Origin: Thiotrichaceae bacterium
Lineage (GTDB): Bacteria; Pseudomonadota; Gammaproteobacteria; Thiotrichales; Thiotrichaceae
Reading direction: 5' to 3'
Assembly: GCA_026989145.1 (NCBI GenBank)
Contig: JALSJU010000118.1
Coordinates: 1-41,885, forward strand
Length of the DNA: 41,885 bases
The translations under genes were made by a program, and so were the position numbers. Positions 1 through 9,270 of the stretch are shown in pieces. The stretch's first letter is position 1. Each line of letters begins with the position of its first letter. The notes under the pieces were generated by a model. It made no database searches and was not told the DNA's origin. It worked only from the letters and a program-made list of their open reading frames with translations.

Positions 1-1
1 T

Positions 2-106
2 GAAGTGAGACGTAATAGTTATTCTATTGCGCCGATCTTCGTGGAAAATATCGACGGATTTGGCAAGCTAAAAATAATTGGACTTAATCAGGAATTCCTT
101 AAGTGA
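2..106 (+). CDS. C-terminal end of an unidentified protein (partial)
   Basis: An open frame enters from the left edge and ends at TGA 104-106. It gives about 34 residues ending in GLNQEFLK. No domain can be recognised from this fragment. It is on the same strand as pyrF, 57 bp upstream, so the two may be co-transcribed. In many gammaproteobacteria lapB precedes pyrF, but this tail does not show the cysteine-rich end of LapB, so I do not assign it. The frame could be chance, although 34 codons without a stop followed by a pyrF-sized gap look gene-like. Confidence 0.4.
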   Translation, partial: EVRRNSYSIAPIFVENIDGFGKLKIIGLNQEFLK

Positions 107-163
107 GTGGTTGGTGTTTGAGAGAGTCTAATAATAGAATTTGAAATGGGTAAATACTGAATT

Positions 164-853
164 ATGAGCAGTAAATTAATAATAGCACTTGATTACTCAA
201 CCGCTGATGAGGCTTTACGTTTTGTTCGCTTGTTGAGTCCAAATTTGTGCCGATTAAAAATTGGTTTTGAGTTGTTTATTGTTTCAGGCCCTGATCTTGT
301 TAAAAAACTTGTTGATATGGGTTTTGATATTTTTTTGGATCTTAAGTTTCATGATATCCCAAATACAGTAGCATCTGCATGTCGTGCTGCATCAGGTTTA
401 GGTGTGTGGATGATGAATGTGCATGCGAGTGGCAGCGATGTCATGATGCGGACCGCCAAACAAGCCTTAATTGATTGCGACTCCTCTGTAAAACTAATTG
501 CTGTAACAATACTTACCTCGATGGATGCTCAGCAATTATCTAAAGTTAATATTGCTTATCAACCTAATGAGCAAGTTAAACATCTAGCAACACTTACACA
601 GAAATCAGGTTTAGATGGTGTAGTTTGTTCGGCGCAAGAAGCTAAAATTTTAAGAAGGCAACATGGTAAGGAGTTTCTCCTGGTAACACCGGGTATTCGA
701 CCTGAAGGTTCGGAGAAAGGGGATCAAAAACGAATTATGACGCCAGCTCAAGCTTATAATGCAGGGGTTAGTTATATTGTGGTGGGGAGGCCAATAACGC
801 AGTCAGATGAGCCATTAAAGGTTATTGAAGAAATTAATAATGATATGAGTTAA
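164..853 (+). CDS. pyrF: orotidine 5'-phosphate decarboxylase
   Basis: This cytoplasmic enzyme decarboxylates OMP to UMP, the last step of de novo pyrimidine synthesis. The 229-residue length is normal for bacterial PyrF. The N-terminus starts with the beta strand LIIALDY. The catalytic Asp/Lys motif DLKFHDIPNT lies at residues 59-68. The C-terminal phosphate-binding segment reads YIVVGRPITQSDEP, preceded by LVTPGIRPEG, both typical of the TIM-barrel family. The ATG at 164 puts the first strand where the family expects it, although the Shine-Dalgarno is weak. The gene converges on mgtE with only about 10 bp between stop codons and no visible terminator. Confidence 0.97.
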   Translation: MSSKLIIALDYSTADEALRFVRLLSPNLCRLKIGFELFIVSGPDLVKKLVDMGFDIFLDLKFHDIPNTVASACRAASGLGVWMMNVHASGSDVMMRTAKQALIDCDSSVKLIAVTILTSMDAQQLSKVNIAYQPNEQVKHLATLTQKSGLDGVVCSAQEAKILRRQHGKEFLLVTPGIRPEGSEKGDQKRIMTPAQAYNAGVSYIVVGRPITQSDEPLKVIEEINNDMS

Positions 854-863
854 GGATAGGAGA

Positions 864-2240
864 TCAAGCAAGAAAGCTACGAATATAAGGCAGTAATAAT
901 GTTGCTAAGCCCAGTACGGCAGCGTAACCAACAACATCCGTTACCGTTGTTAGTAAAACACTACCTGCGAGTGCAGGATCAATGCCTAACTTGCGCAATG
1001 CGATCGGTAAAAGTACCCCTGTTAGTGGCGCTATTAATAAGTTAAGAAGCATGGCAATAGCAACGATGATACCGATGCTGGTGTCATCAAAAAATAGCAC
1101 TGAAATAACAAATACAACTAATGCCCAAATTACACCATTGATAAAACCGAGCAGAAGTTCTTTAATGAGTAGTGATCGGGTATTTCCAGAATCGATTTGC
1201 CCTAGTGCCATACCTCGAATCACCAGTGTGAGTGTTTGGCTGCCAGCGATTCCGCCCATGCTTGGTACAATGCTCATTAATACTACCAGCGCAATGGCAG
1301 ACTCTAGAGTTTCAGTAAATTGATTAATTACCCAAGCAGCCAAAAACGCCGTGAGTAAGTTGGTACCTAGCCAAATGGCACGACGTTTTACACTTGGAAT
1401 GACCGAGGCAAACAAATCTTCTTCTTCATTTAAGCCTGCCATACTCATCATTGAATGTTCAGCTTCATCACGTATTACATCGACCACGTCATCAATGGTT
1501 ATTCGCCCCAATAAGTTTCTATTGTCATCAACGACTGGTGCTGAAATTAGGTTTCTATCTTCAAATAAGCTGGCAACCTCACTACTTGGCATATTGGCAG
1601 GAATCGCTGATTGTTGATCATCCATTATCGTATTAACGGTTGCATCGGGTTGGCTGGTTAGAAGTATTGAAATAGGCAAAATACCTAGATATTTATTATA
1701 TTTATCAATAATGATTAAGGAGTCAGAGTGCGTGGGTAGCTTATCTTGCATGCGAAGATAGCGTAAAACAACATCGACGCAGACATTAGCGCGGGTAGTG
1801 ATTACGTCGGTATTCATCATGCCGCCAGCAGTATCTTCATCGTAGGCTAACACAGCTTCGACACGTTCGCGTTGCTGGCGGCTCATGCCTGAGAGTGTTT
1901 GCTCGATTAAGCGGTTAGGTAAGCCTTGTAAAAAATCTGCAACATCGTCTACTTCAAGATCTTTAACAGCTTCAACGAGATCATCAGACGCCATTTCATC
2001 AACTAGGCTAGCACGTGCTTCTTCGCCAAGTTCAATTAAGGTTTCACCTTCATTTTCAGGCTCTACAAGATCCCAGAGGTAACGACGACGAGCAGGAGGC
2101 GATGATTCTAGTAGGTGAGCAATCTCAGCGGGGTGCATGGCATTTAGCATGCTTTGTAATTGGGATAAGGACCCCGACTCGATGGTGCTTCTTAAACGTG
2201 TGAGTCGTTGTTCTGTATTTTGATGGAGCTGATGAGTCAT
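864..2240 (-). CDS. mgtE: magnesium transporter MgtE
   Basis: This is an inner-membrane Mg2+ channel gated by cytoplasmic Mg2+. The order is as in the family: an N-terminal alpha-helical domain (about residues 1-130, with repeated short helices such as HPAEIAHLLE and DVADFLQGLP), two CBS domains (about 135-255, starting at EDTAGGMMNTDVITTR), then a membrane domain of about five helices from residue 285 on. The conserved pore segment MSIVPSMGGIAGSQTLTLVIRGMALG is present. The length of 458 residues is typical. It stands alone, convergent with pyrF and 120 bp downstream of rapZ on the same strand. Confidence 0.95.
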   Translation of the reverse strand: MTHQLHQNTEQRLTRLRSTIESGSLSQLQSMLNAMHPAEIAHLLESSPPARRRYLWDLVEPENEGETLIELGEEARASLVDEMASDDLVEAVKDLEVDDVADFLQGLPNRLIEQTLSGMSRQQRERVEAVLAYDEDTAGGMMNTDVITTRANVCVDVVLRYLRMQDKLPTHSDSLIIIDKYNKYLGILPISILLTSQPDATVNTIMDDQQSAIPANMPSSEVASLFEDRNLISAPVVDDNRNLLGRITIDDVVDVIRDEAEHSMMSMAGLNEEEDLFASVIPSVKRRAIWLGTNLLTAFLAAWVINQFTETLESAIALVVLMSIVPSMGGIAGSQTLTLVIRGMALGQIDSGNTRSLLIKELLLGFINGVIWALVVFVISVLFFDDTSIGIIVAIAMLLNLLIAPLTGVLLPIALRKLGIDPALAGSVLLTTVTDVVGYAAVLGLATLLLPYIRSFLA

Positions 2241-2359
2241 GCCAACAAGTGCAGGTGGATTGAGTTGGGCGTAGTTTACCAGTAAATCTATTTAGAAAAG
2301 TGGCTTTATTTATTAAACTTGAATCTGCATTGAAGTCACGGTCTCAGGTAATATTTTTG

Positions 2360-3214
2360 CTACGAAAGCTCTCTGTGTTGGACAATAATATTATCTTTGT
2401 AAATACTACCAAAATGCTTTGCAAGTTGCTCAATAAGGTAGACTGAGCGGTGATGTCCACCGGTGCAACCAATCGAGATAGTTAAGTATGCGCGTTGGCT
2501 TTTTAGAATTTCTGGTATCCAATCTTCTATAAATGAGGTGAGGTCTTGCTCCATTTTTTGCACAAGCTTTTGCGATGATAGCCAGTCAATTACTTCCTGT
2601 TCCTGTCCAGTGTGTGAGCGTAACTCAGGTACCCAATACGGATTTGGCAAACAACGTACATCAAATAAATAATCAGAATCCCTAGGGGTACCGTACTTAA
2701 AACCAAAGCTTTGGAATAACAGTGAAACTGATTGTCTTTCGGCGCCACAAATTCGAGTTCTTATTTGGCTAGCTAACTCGTAAATATCTGTGATACTAGT
2801 ATCAATTTTAAGATCAGCTATTTTTCGAACCGGAGAGAGTAATTCATACTCTTTAGCAAGCGAGTCTTTTAACGTTCTCTCTGAATTAAACAAAGGGTGT
2901 TTACGGCGTGACTCATCAAAACGTTTTAGTAACACGGCTTTACCAGCGTATAAGTAAAGGATATCTGTTTTAAAGCGGTCTTTTAGTTGCTGTACCTGCT
3001 CAGGAAAGAATTCAAGAAACTTTCCGTTCACATCACTTCTTACATCAATACCGATAGCTACTTTTTTTTGTTCGGTTAATGCGCTTGTTTCGAAAACAGT
3101 TTCAAGAAACTCTAAGGGTAAGTTGTCAATACAGTAATAACCTTGGTCTTCAAGCGTGTGTAGCGCGAGTGACTTTCCTGCTCCAGACATTCCGCTGACG
3201 ATTACTACATGCAT
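2360..3214 (-). CDS. rapZ: RNase adapter protein RapZ
   Basis: This is a P-loop protein of the YvcJ/RapZ family. In enterobacteria it senses glucosamine-6-phosphate and directs RNase E to the small RNA GlmZ; whether that circuit exists here is not shown. The Walker A motif GMSGAGKS is at residues 8-15, followed by ALEDQGYYCIDNLP-type residues typical of the family. The C-terminal signature TISIGCTGGHHRSVYLIEQLA is intact. The 284-residue length is standard. The gene lies 7 bp downstream of ptsN, in the conserved rpoN-hpf-ptsN-rapZ order. Confidence 0.95.
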   Translation of the reverse strand: MHVVIVSGMSGAGKSLALHTLEDQGYYCIDNLPLEFLETVFETSALTEQKKVAIGIDVRSDVNGKFLEFFPEQVQQLKDRFKTDILYLYAGKAVLLKRFDESRRKHPLFNSERTLKDSLAKEYELLSPVRKIADLKIDTSITDIYELASQIRTRICGAERQSVSLLFQSFGFKYGTPRDSDYLFDVRCLPNPYWVPELRSHTGQEQEVIDWLSSQKLVQKMEQDLTSFIEDWIPEILKSQRAYLTISIGCTGGHHRSVYLIEQLAKHFGSIYKDNIIVQHRELS

Positions 3215-3221
3215 TATTAAT

Positions 3222-3716
3222 TTAAACTCTTCTGTGTTGTTTGATGGGAGGCTGTAAGGTTAATAAGGAGTTAAAGTGCTGGCTTAAAAACTCTGGGTTT
3301 TTAGATTTTATAAGGCTATGAAGTTTATCACTAATAGCGAGTGTTTGAGTCATGTTTTTGATGATGTGGGTATAGTCCATTCGTAGTTCTTCAGGTATCA
3401 GTAAGGCTAAAAAAATAGAAATACCCTTATTATCGATGCTATCGGTTGTCATTAAAGGCTTTTTTAAAACTAATAAAGCAGCTCGTGGATAAATTATTTC
3501 AATATGGGCGCGAGGTAGCGCAATTTCATTTCCGATACTGGTGTTTCCTAGCTTCTCACGTTGAATGAGTGCATCAAAAATACGGTGGGCTGAAATTTCA
3601 CTTTGTCCTTCTACTAACAACTTAGTTAATAAATCAAAAATATGTTTTTTACTGACAGATTTTTTAATAAATTTTATTCGTTCTGGTAGAAGAATAGGGG
3701 GCGTTCTTTCAGTCAT
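3222..3716 (-). CDS. ptsN: nitrogen-regulatory PTS EIIA component
   Basis: This is the EIIA-Ntr phosphocarrier, a regulator rather than a sugar transporter, usually phosphorylated by PtsP/NPr. The phosphorylated histidine lies in the motif NEIALPRAHIEI. I use the ATG at 3716 (MTERTPPILL, 164 residues). A longer frame beginning at a TTG at 3746 would add ten residues with no ribosome-binding site and no family support. It lies between hpf and rapZ in the rpoN operon. The C-terminus (HRRV) is slightly extended and basic. Confidence 0.9.
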   Translation of the reverse strand: MTERTPPILLPERIKFIKKSVSKKHIFDLLTKLLVEGQSEISAHRIFDALIQREKLGNTSIGNEIALPRAHIEIIYPRAALLVLKKPLMTTDSIDNKGISIFLALLIPEELRMDYTHIIKNMTQTLAISDKLHSLIKSKNPEFLSQHFNSLLTLQPPIKQHRRV

Positions 3717-3845
3717 CAAGTCACTTTTTATATATTTCGTAAGCAAATGATACGTGTTTTTTGGTCTTTTTTAAAAGTTTAATTGTTGATTATTACACTT
3801 ATTAGCGCCTTTGACATTAAAATGATTAATGCAAAGGCGTTTTTG

Positions 3846-4172
3846 TTAGTTAATTGCTAAGTTACGGTGGCACCCTTCATTACGGTGATGGCTGCGTAAT
3901 TTTTCTTTATGTTTTAAAATTTGTCTATCTAATTTGTCAGCTAAAGCATCAATAGCCGCATACATATCATGCCCCGATGCATTAGCAAAAATATGATTGC
4001 CACTGACATTTAATGAGGCTTCTGCTTTATTGCTGTGTTTTTGTGTTTCTAGAATAATATGGATATTTAGCACTTGGTCAAAATGTCGTTTTAAGCGGGT
4101 AACCTTATCTTTGATGTAATTATTAAGTAGAGGGGTTACGTCGATGTGATGACCGGTTATATCTAACTGCAT
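3846..4172 (-). CDS. hpf: ribosome hibernation promoting factor, short form
   Basis: This small beta-alpha-beta protein binds the 30S A and P sites and stabilises 100S or hibernating ribosomes in stationary phase. The sequence begins MQLDITGHHIDVTPLLNNYI and contains the basic helices of the HPF/YfiA family, including KVTRLKRHFDQ and ILKHKEKLRSHH. The ATG at 4172 gives 108 residues and has an AAGGAG Shine-Dalgarno 7 bp upstream. An upstream in-frame start at 4226 would add an unrelated 18-residue stretch and is rejected. It is the short form with no C-terminal dimerisation domain. The position directly downstream of rpoN is the conserved one. Confidence 0.95.
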   Translation of the reverse strand: MQLDITGHHIDVTPLLNNYIKDKVTRLKRHFDQVLNIHIILETQKHSNKAEASLNVSGNHIFANASGHDMYAAIDALADKLDRQILKHKEKLRSHHRNEGCHRNLAIN

Positions 4173-4272
4173 TGTATACTCCTTTTCTAGGTTATTGCGA
4201 ATCCACTGTCTTGGAAGCCCTTCCAAGGTGGTCGCTGTGAAGTGGAATTAACTATTACTTATAACTTTACCC

Positions 4273-5736
4273 TCATGCAAAAACCTTGCGGTCATGGGAT
4301 GATGGTATCGTTAATGCTTCACGGTACTTGGCGACAGTACGTCGCGCTACGTTGATTCCCCGCTCTTTGAGCAGGTTTGTCAATTTGTTGTCACTTAGCG
4401 GTTTAGCAGGGTCTTCGTTGTCGATCATCTTCTTGATCATGGCACGAATTGCTGTTGCTGAGCACTCTCCGCCCGTATCAGTACTGACATGGCTAGAGAA
4501 AAAATGTTTGAATTCATAGATACCACGCGGTGTATGCATGAATTTATGCGTGGTTACGCGTGATATTGTTGATTCATGCAGGCCTAGTTGATCGGCTAAA
4601 TCCTTTAATACCATTGGCTTCATGGCTTCATCGCCATACTGTAAAAAAGCTTGTTGACGTTCAATGATAGCTTCAGCAACATTCACAATGGTATGGTTGC
4701 GATTATCAAGACTTTTAATAAACCAGCGCGCTTGTTGTAAATTATCTTTTATATAGCGTGTAGCTTCTTGCTGCTGGCTGGGATTAGTAGCAGTGTTAGA
4801 GACTTGTGTGTTTTCTTTATTTAGCATATCTGCGTAATAATGATTAACTTGTAATTCGGGTTGGATATCGCTATTGAGTGAAATTCTCCAGCGCCCGTTT
4901 GTTTTTCTAACATAGATATCAGGGGTAATATAGTCCGCTGACTCCGTGCTAAATATTTTCCCTGGTTTTGGGTCAAAGCTACGTATTAATGTCATCAATG
5001 TTTCTAGTTTTGATGAGCTTAAACCCAAGGATCTTTTTATACCTGTATAATCCCTTTTTTCGAGTAAGTCCAGATTTTTTGATAAAAGGCATGCTGCTTT
5101 TTTATACAAAGGGTGATTTTTAGCCGATTTGTTTAATTGCAATAATAAACATTCACCGAGGTCCCTAGCAGCAATACCCGTAGGGCCAAGGTTTTGTACA
5201 AACGTAAGCACGGCTTCAACCTCATCAAAATCAATGAGTAGTGAGTCTGATAGCGAATCAAAGACTTGTTCAAGATTTTCGGTTAGATAGCCATCGTCAT
5301 TGATGTAGTCAATAATTAAGCGGGCAATGGCTTTGTCTTGAACGCTTAGGTTGCTCATATCAACTTGCCAGAGGAGGTGATCATGTAGCCCTTCTGGGTT
5401 ACTGTGCATGGTTTCTATAAAATCAGAACTACCTGATTCTGAAGCGGTGTTTTTTACCTTCCAGGCTGGGTCATAAACATCATCCCACTCAGCATCAATG
5501 TTGAGTTCTTCAGGAATAGTCTCGGTTAGCGTACTGTTTGATTCTATTTCACTGGGAGTCGGATCATCAGCACGCTCATCTCCGACTTTCTCGAGTAGCG
5601 GGTTAGATTCTAAAACTTCTTGAATCTCCTGTTGTAACTCAACTGAAGAAAGTTGTAAAAGACGGATAGCTTGCTGTAATTGAGGTGTCATGGACAAGGA
5701 CTGTCCAAGCTTTATGCTGAGTCCTTGTTTAATCAT
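4273..5736 (-). CDS. rpoN: RNA polymerase sigma-54 factor
   Basis: This sigma factor recognises -24/-12 promoters and needs AAA+ activators. Region I is glutamine- and leucine-rich (SMTPQLQQAIRLLQLSSVELQQEIQEVLESNPLLE, about residues 16-50). An acidic region II follows, then the core-binding domain. The DNA-binding part contains the helix-turn-helix LADQLGLHESTISRVTTHKF and the RpoN box ARRTVAKYREAL near the C-terminus. The 487-residue length is normal. It lies downstream of lptB after a 148-bp AT-rich gap that may hold its own promoter. Confidence 0.97.
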   Translation of the reverse strand: MIKQGLSIKLGQSLSMTPQLQQAIRLLQLSSVELQQEIQEVLESNPLLEKVGDERADDPTPSEIESNSTLTETIPEELNIDAEWDDVYDPAWKVKNTASESGSSDFIETMHSNPEGLHDHLLWQVDMSNLSVQDKAIARLIIDYINDDGYLTENLEQVFDSLSDSLLIDFDEVEAVLTFVQNLGPTGIAARDLGECLLLQLNKSAKNHPLYKKAACLLSKNLDLLEKRDYTGIKRSLGLSSSKLETLMTLIRSFDPKPGKIFSTESADYITPDIYVRKTNGRWRISLNSDIQPELQVNHYYADMLNKENTQVSNTATNPSQQQEATRYIKDNLQQARWFIKSLDNRNHTIVNVAEAIIERQQAFLQYGDEAMKPMVLKDLADQLGLHESTISRVTTHKFMHTPRGIYEFKHFFSSHVSTDTGGECSATAIRAMIKKMIDNEDPAKPLSDNKLTNLLKERGINVARRTVAKYREALTIPSSHDRKVFA

Positions 5737-5884
5737 CGTTGTTATTATTTTTAAGCATCATGGTAAAACTATAGCATGATGACTAAATAAATTAACTAAT
5801 AATTGATTAATGGTATGATAATTGCTTAATGCTAGAAAAACATGGCTTATAAGGTTTGTTATGGCTTGAAAGAACTGATGGGCG

Positions 5885-6622
5885 CTAAAGTTTAAAATCT
5901 TTGCCGAGATAAATTTCACGAACCAACTCGTTACTCAAAATATTCTCGGCGGTACCTTCGGCAATGATAACCGAGTTACCTAAGACGTAAGCACGATCAC
6001 AAATACTTAGTGTTTCTCGAACATTGTGATCTGTGATTAATACGCCAATGCCGCGATTCTTTAAATGAGTAACAATTTTCTGGATTTCTAAAACTGAAAC
6101 AGGGTCAACCCCTGCAAACGGCTCATCCAGTAATATAAAGGCAGGGTCTGTGGCTAAGGCACGGGCAATTTCAACGCGGCGACGCTCGCCACCTGATAAA
6201 CTGATGCCTAGGCTGTCTCTAATATGAGTGACTTGGAATTCTTCGAGTAAGCTTTCTAACTTATCGTAGCGTTGTTGTTTGTTTAAGTCTTTGCGGATTT
6301 CTAAAATGGATAAGATATTATCTTGGACGGTTAGTTTGCGAAAGATACTGGCTTCTTGTGCCAAATAGCCGACCCCATGACGGGCTCGAAGATGCATGGG
6401 TAGTTTCGTTAAATCAGTTGATGTATCACCATCGGTTAAGCTAACCGTGCCTTTATCACAAGCTACTAAACCAACGACCATATAAAAACAGGTGGTTTTA
6501 CCCGCACCGTTTGGGCCTAATAAACCGACCACTTCAGCGCTGTTGATATGCATCGATACGCCTTTGATGATATCGCGTTTACCATAGCTTTTATGGAGGT
6601 TTTCAGCTGCTAGAGTTGCCAT
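5885..6622 (-). CDS. lptB: LPS export ABC transporter ATP-binding protein LptB
   Basis: This is the cytoplasmic ATPase of the LptB2FGC complex that extracts lipopolysaccharide from the inner membrane. Walker A GPNGAGKT is at residues 36-43. The ABC signature [15 protein letters not shown], Walker [14 protein letters not shown] and the switch histidine in [12 protein letters not shown] are all present. Its 245 residues match the family. It abuts lptA directly, with the lptA stop next to the lptB start, in the order lptC-lptA-lptB-rpoN. Confidence 0.97.
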   Translation of the reverse strand: MATLAAENLHKSYGKRDIIKGVSMHINSAEVVGLLGPNGAGKTTCFYMVVGLVACDKGTVSLTDGDTSTDLTKLPMHLRARHGVGYLAQEASIFRKLTVQDNILSILEIRKDLNKQQRYDKLESLLEEFQVTHIRDSLGISLSGGERRRVEIARALATDPAFILLDEPFAGVDPVSVLEIQKIVTHLKNRGIGVLITDHNVRETLSICDRAYVLGNSVIIAEGTAENILSNELVREIYLGKDFKL

Positions 6623-7150
6623 TTACTTTGCTTTATTACTTGGATAAAAAATTGCTTTAACACGCCCAGATTTTGCTTTTTTTGAAGTTTTTCCCGCTTT
6701 TAATTCACCGGTACTAATTGAATACTCAATGTGATTGCTATTAAAGGTGTCGGTATGCTGTGATAAAGAGGCATTGCCATCCATGATTAAACGCTTGGCT
6801 TTTACTTGATATTGGATATGTTTAGCGCTTCCTCGGGCTAGTTTTCCATCATCCATTTTTTGTTGAAATTTCACAGGAAAGCCTTTGGCCGTTATTTTTG
6901 AAATTTCATTATTGGGTGCATTAATTTCGATGCGGTTGGCCTTGATTTGTAGTGATCCCTGTACAATTGAGACATTACCTTCGTAAACCGCCAGTCCTTT
7001 GGTTTTATTAAATAACACACTATCAGCATTAATATGCACGGGTTGCTCAATATCGCTTTTTAACGCGAATGCAGGATTTATTATAAGAAAGAGTGATAAA
7101 ATCACTAAGCGCGTGATTCTATCGAGCGGGTTTAAATTCAATGTGTACAT
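6623..7150 (-). CDS. lptA: LPS transport periplasmic protein LptA
   Basis: LptA forms the periplasmic beta-jellyroll bridge that carries LPS between LptC and LptD. A signal peptide is visible at about residues 1-29 (hydrophobic LVILSLFLIINPAFA with an AxA-type cleavage site). The OstA-like domain follows, with typical segments HINADSVLFNKTKGLAVYEGNVSIVQGSLQIKANRIEI. The lysine-rich tail (GKTSKKAKSGRVKAIFYPSNKAK) is common. The start overlaps the end of lptC by 32 bp, suggesting translational coupling. Confidence 0.94.
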   Translation of the reverse strand: MYTLNLNPLDRITRLVILSLFLIINPAFALKSDIEQPVHINADSVLFNKTKGLAVYEGNVSIVQGSLQIKANRIEINAPNNEISKITAKGFPVKFQQKMDDGKLARGSAKHIQYQVKAKRLIMDGNASLSQHTDTFNSNHIEYSISTGELKAGKTSKKAKSGRVKAIFYPSNKAK

Positions 7151-7685
7151 TGGAGTGAATCCTCAGTGCTTGTTCATTCAGTTTACTGCTAAAACCTGTG
7201 CCTTCAAGTTGTCCAAAATCTGTCTTCAGTATAACTTTAGATTTTGATGAAAGCTCTTTTTTTAAAGGGTCGAAAACTAAATCACTGCTGGTTAGCTGAA
7301 ACTCTTCTCGCTTATTGCCCCCCGCTTTATTTAAACTAACGTTACCAGTGAGTTTGATAAGCGCACCTTCATCGGTTTGTATGGCTGACTCTGCTTGTAG
7401 TGAAACAATTCCTCCATCGCTATCTGTGGCAGTAATAAAGGGGTTGAATATTTCACTGTGCCCTGAGGATTGTTGATGCGTCAAATTTTGTGCTTTTAAT
7501 AGATAACGCATCGAGCCATCGGCTTGTGTGTTGAGTAGGGTGAAGTCGCTTAGGTAGTAATCAATTTTCTTGGCATTTTGCGGGAGGATAATATCTTTGT
7601 ACGATTTCCAGCTGGAGTTGAGCCACGTAAAGCTCAGTGCAATAACAATAGCGATAATTAAAAATGTGAGTCCGCCTTTATTCAT
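7119..7685 (-). CDS. lptC: LPS export protein LptC
   Basis: This is a single-pass inner-membrane protein that hands LPS from LptBFG to LptA. One N-terminal membrane helix (GGLTFLIIAIVIALSFTWL, residues 4-22) is followed by a periplasmic beta-jellyroll of the LptC family, with the recognisable segments YYLSDFTLLNTQADGSMRYLLKAQ and LIKLTGNVSLN. It has 188 residues. It lies 6 bp downstream of kdsC and overlaps lptA. Confidence 0.92.
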   Translation of the reverse strand: MNKGGLTFLIIAIVIALSFTWLNSSWKSYKDIILPQNAKKIDYYLSDFTLLNTQADGSMRYLLKAQNLTHQQSSGHSEIFNPFITATDSDGGIVSLQAESAIQTDEGALIKLTGNVSLNKAGGNKREEFQLTSSDLVFDPLKKELSSKSKVILKTDFGQLEGTGFSSKLNEQALRIHSNVHIEFKPAR

Positions 7686-7691
7686 TGTTTG

Positions 7692-8222
7692 CTATTTTAC
7701 GATGTAGTCTTGATAAAGCTGATCTAACTTGCCCTGTGAAGACAGTAAAAACTCACATACTTCACGTACTGCACCCTTGCCCCCGGCTAAATCAGTTACC
7801 CAATCGCAGTTGTCTTTTACAAACCAGTTTGCATCATTTACCGCAATTGAAAACCCGACTTGACTCATAATGGGTAAATCAATCACATCATCACCAACAT
7901 AGGCTATTTGCTCTTTCGTATAACCCGTCTTTTTAAGTAAATCGGCGTATGCGGGGAGCTTGTCACGATAACCTTGGTAGATTAAATCTGGGTTGATTTT
8001 TAGGTTTTCAGCACGGTGTTTTAAAAGCTCAGAGGTTCTCCCTGTAATTAATGCAACTTCAATATCATTTTCTAATAACAGGCGAATGCCGTGACCATCT
8101 TTTGAGTTAAACGCTTTGTATTCGCTACCTGAATTGTCAAAATAGAGGCTACCATCAGTGAGTACGCCATCGACATCAAGAATGATGAGTTTAATTGTTT
8201 TTGCTAATGCTTCGGGTTTCAT
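7692..8222 (-). CDS. kdsC: 3-deoxy-D-manno-octulosonate 8-phosphate phosphatase KdsC
   Basis: This HAD-superfamily phosphatase dephosphorylates Kdo-8-phosphate, a step toward the LPS inner core. The catalytic motif LDVDGVLTDG contains the nucleophile Asp16 and acid/base Asp18. Motif II is the TGR in VALITGRTS and motif III is YVGDDVIDLPIM. It lacks a cap domain, as is usual for the tetrameric C0-type KdsC. The 176-residue length is typical. It lies 8 bp downstream of kdsD. Confidence 0.96.
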   Translation of the reverse strand: MKPEALAKTIKLIILDVDGVLTDGSLYFDNSGSEYKAFNSKDGHGIRLLLENDIEVALITGRTSELLKHRAENLKINPDLIYQGYRDKLPAYADLLKKTGYTKEQIAYVGDDVIDLPIMSQVGFSIAVNDANWFVKDNCDWVTDLAGGKGAVREVCEFLLSSQGKLDQLYQDYIVK

Positions 8223-8230
8223 AAATATCT

Positions 8231-9247
8231 CTATACTATGCCGGCTTTTAACAAGTCATGCATGTGGATGATTCCAATGACGAGGTTTTTACTATCTACC
8301 ACAGGCAACACCGTTATTTCTTTTTCTTGCATTAAGTTAACGGTATTAATGGCAAGCTCGTCGGGTATTGTTGTTAAACAACTCTGATGACAAATATCAC
8401 CGATAGCCGCAGATGTTAAATCAATGCCTTCTTCAAAACAGCGGCGTAAGTCACCATCGGTAAATATCCCAAAGAGTTTATTGTGTGAGTCAGCAACAAC
8501 GATGGCGCCAAGTTTTTTACCAGTCATTTCTAAAATAGCCTGTTTCAAGGGCGTATCAGGCAAGCATAGTGGGATATTATCATTTTGATGCATAATGTCC
8601 TTAACATGAACCAAGAGTCGCTTACCCAAGCGCCCGCCGGGGTGAGAACGTGCAAAATCTTCCGCAGTAAAGCCACGTGCTTCTAATAAGGCTACTGCCA
8701 AAGCATCACCCATGACTAAGGTGACAGTAGTGCTTGAAGTGGGCGCCAAGCCCATGGGGCAGGCTTCTTTTTCAACCGCAATATCCAGGTGGTAATCAGA
8801 GATGCTTGCTAATGGCGATGTAATATCACCTGACATAGCAATGACTGTTGCGCCAAGGCGTTTAACTAAAGAGGCAAGGGTGAGTACTTCTTCGGTTGTG
8901 CCGGAGTTTGAGATAGCAACCACTACATCATCGCCCGTAATCATACCTAAGTCGCCGTGTAAGGCTTCCCCTGGATGAACAAAAAAAGCAGGGGTTCCGG
9001 TGCTAGCAAGGGTTGCAGCAATTTTGTTGCTAATATGCCCTGATTTTCCCATGCCTGAAATAATGACCCGACCTTTGCAAGCAAGGATCGCGTTGCAAGC
9101 CTGCACGAACTGCTCATTTAAGCGTTCTTTAAGTGCTGTAATTGCCTCAATTTCAGCATCAATAACCGCACGTGCAAGACCGATAAAATCGTGTTTTGTG
9201 GTGCTTTTTGCAGTATTGTTTGTGGTGTTAGGTGAGTCAGCGTTCAT
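8231..9247 (-). CDS. kdsD: D-arabinose 5-phosphate isomerase KdsD
   Basis: This enzyme converts ribulose-5-phosphate to arabinose-5-phosphate for Kdo synthesis. An N-terminal SIS domain (about residues 50-185) contains SGMGKSGHISNKIAATLASTGTPAFFVHPGEALHGDLGMI. Two CBS domains follow (about 215-335). The length of 338 is slightly above E. coli KdsD because of a Thr/Ser/Asn-rich N-terminal extension (about 25 residues). It precedes kdsC and follows yrbG in the same transcription direction. Confidence 0.96.
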   Translation of the reverse strand: MNADSPNTTNNTAKSTTKHDFIGLARAVIDAEIEAITALKERLNEQFVQACNAILACKGRVIISGMGKSGHISNKIAATLASTGTPAFFVHPGEALHGDLGMITGDDVVVAISNSGTTEEVLTLASLVKRLGATVIAMSGDITSPLASISDYHLDIAVEKEACPMGLAPTSSTTVTLVMGDALAVALLEARGFTAEDFARSHPGGRLGKRLLVHVKDIMHQNDNIPLCLPDTPLKQAILEMTGKKLGAIVVADSHNKLFGIFTDGDLRRCFEEGIDLTSAAIGDICHQSCLTTIPDELAINTVNLMQEKEITVLPVVDSKNLVIGIIHMHDLLKAGIV

Positions 9248-9270
9248 TAACTATCCTGAGTGATTAGATC

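Noticed and set aside
982-1323. 113-residue plus-strand ORF inside mgtE
   Set aside because: It is antisense to the conserved membrane domain of MgtE; composition is a shadow of that gene.
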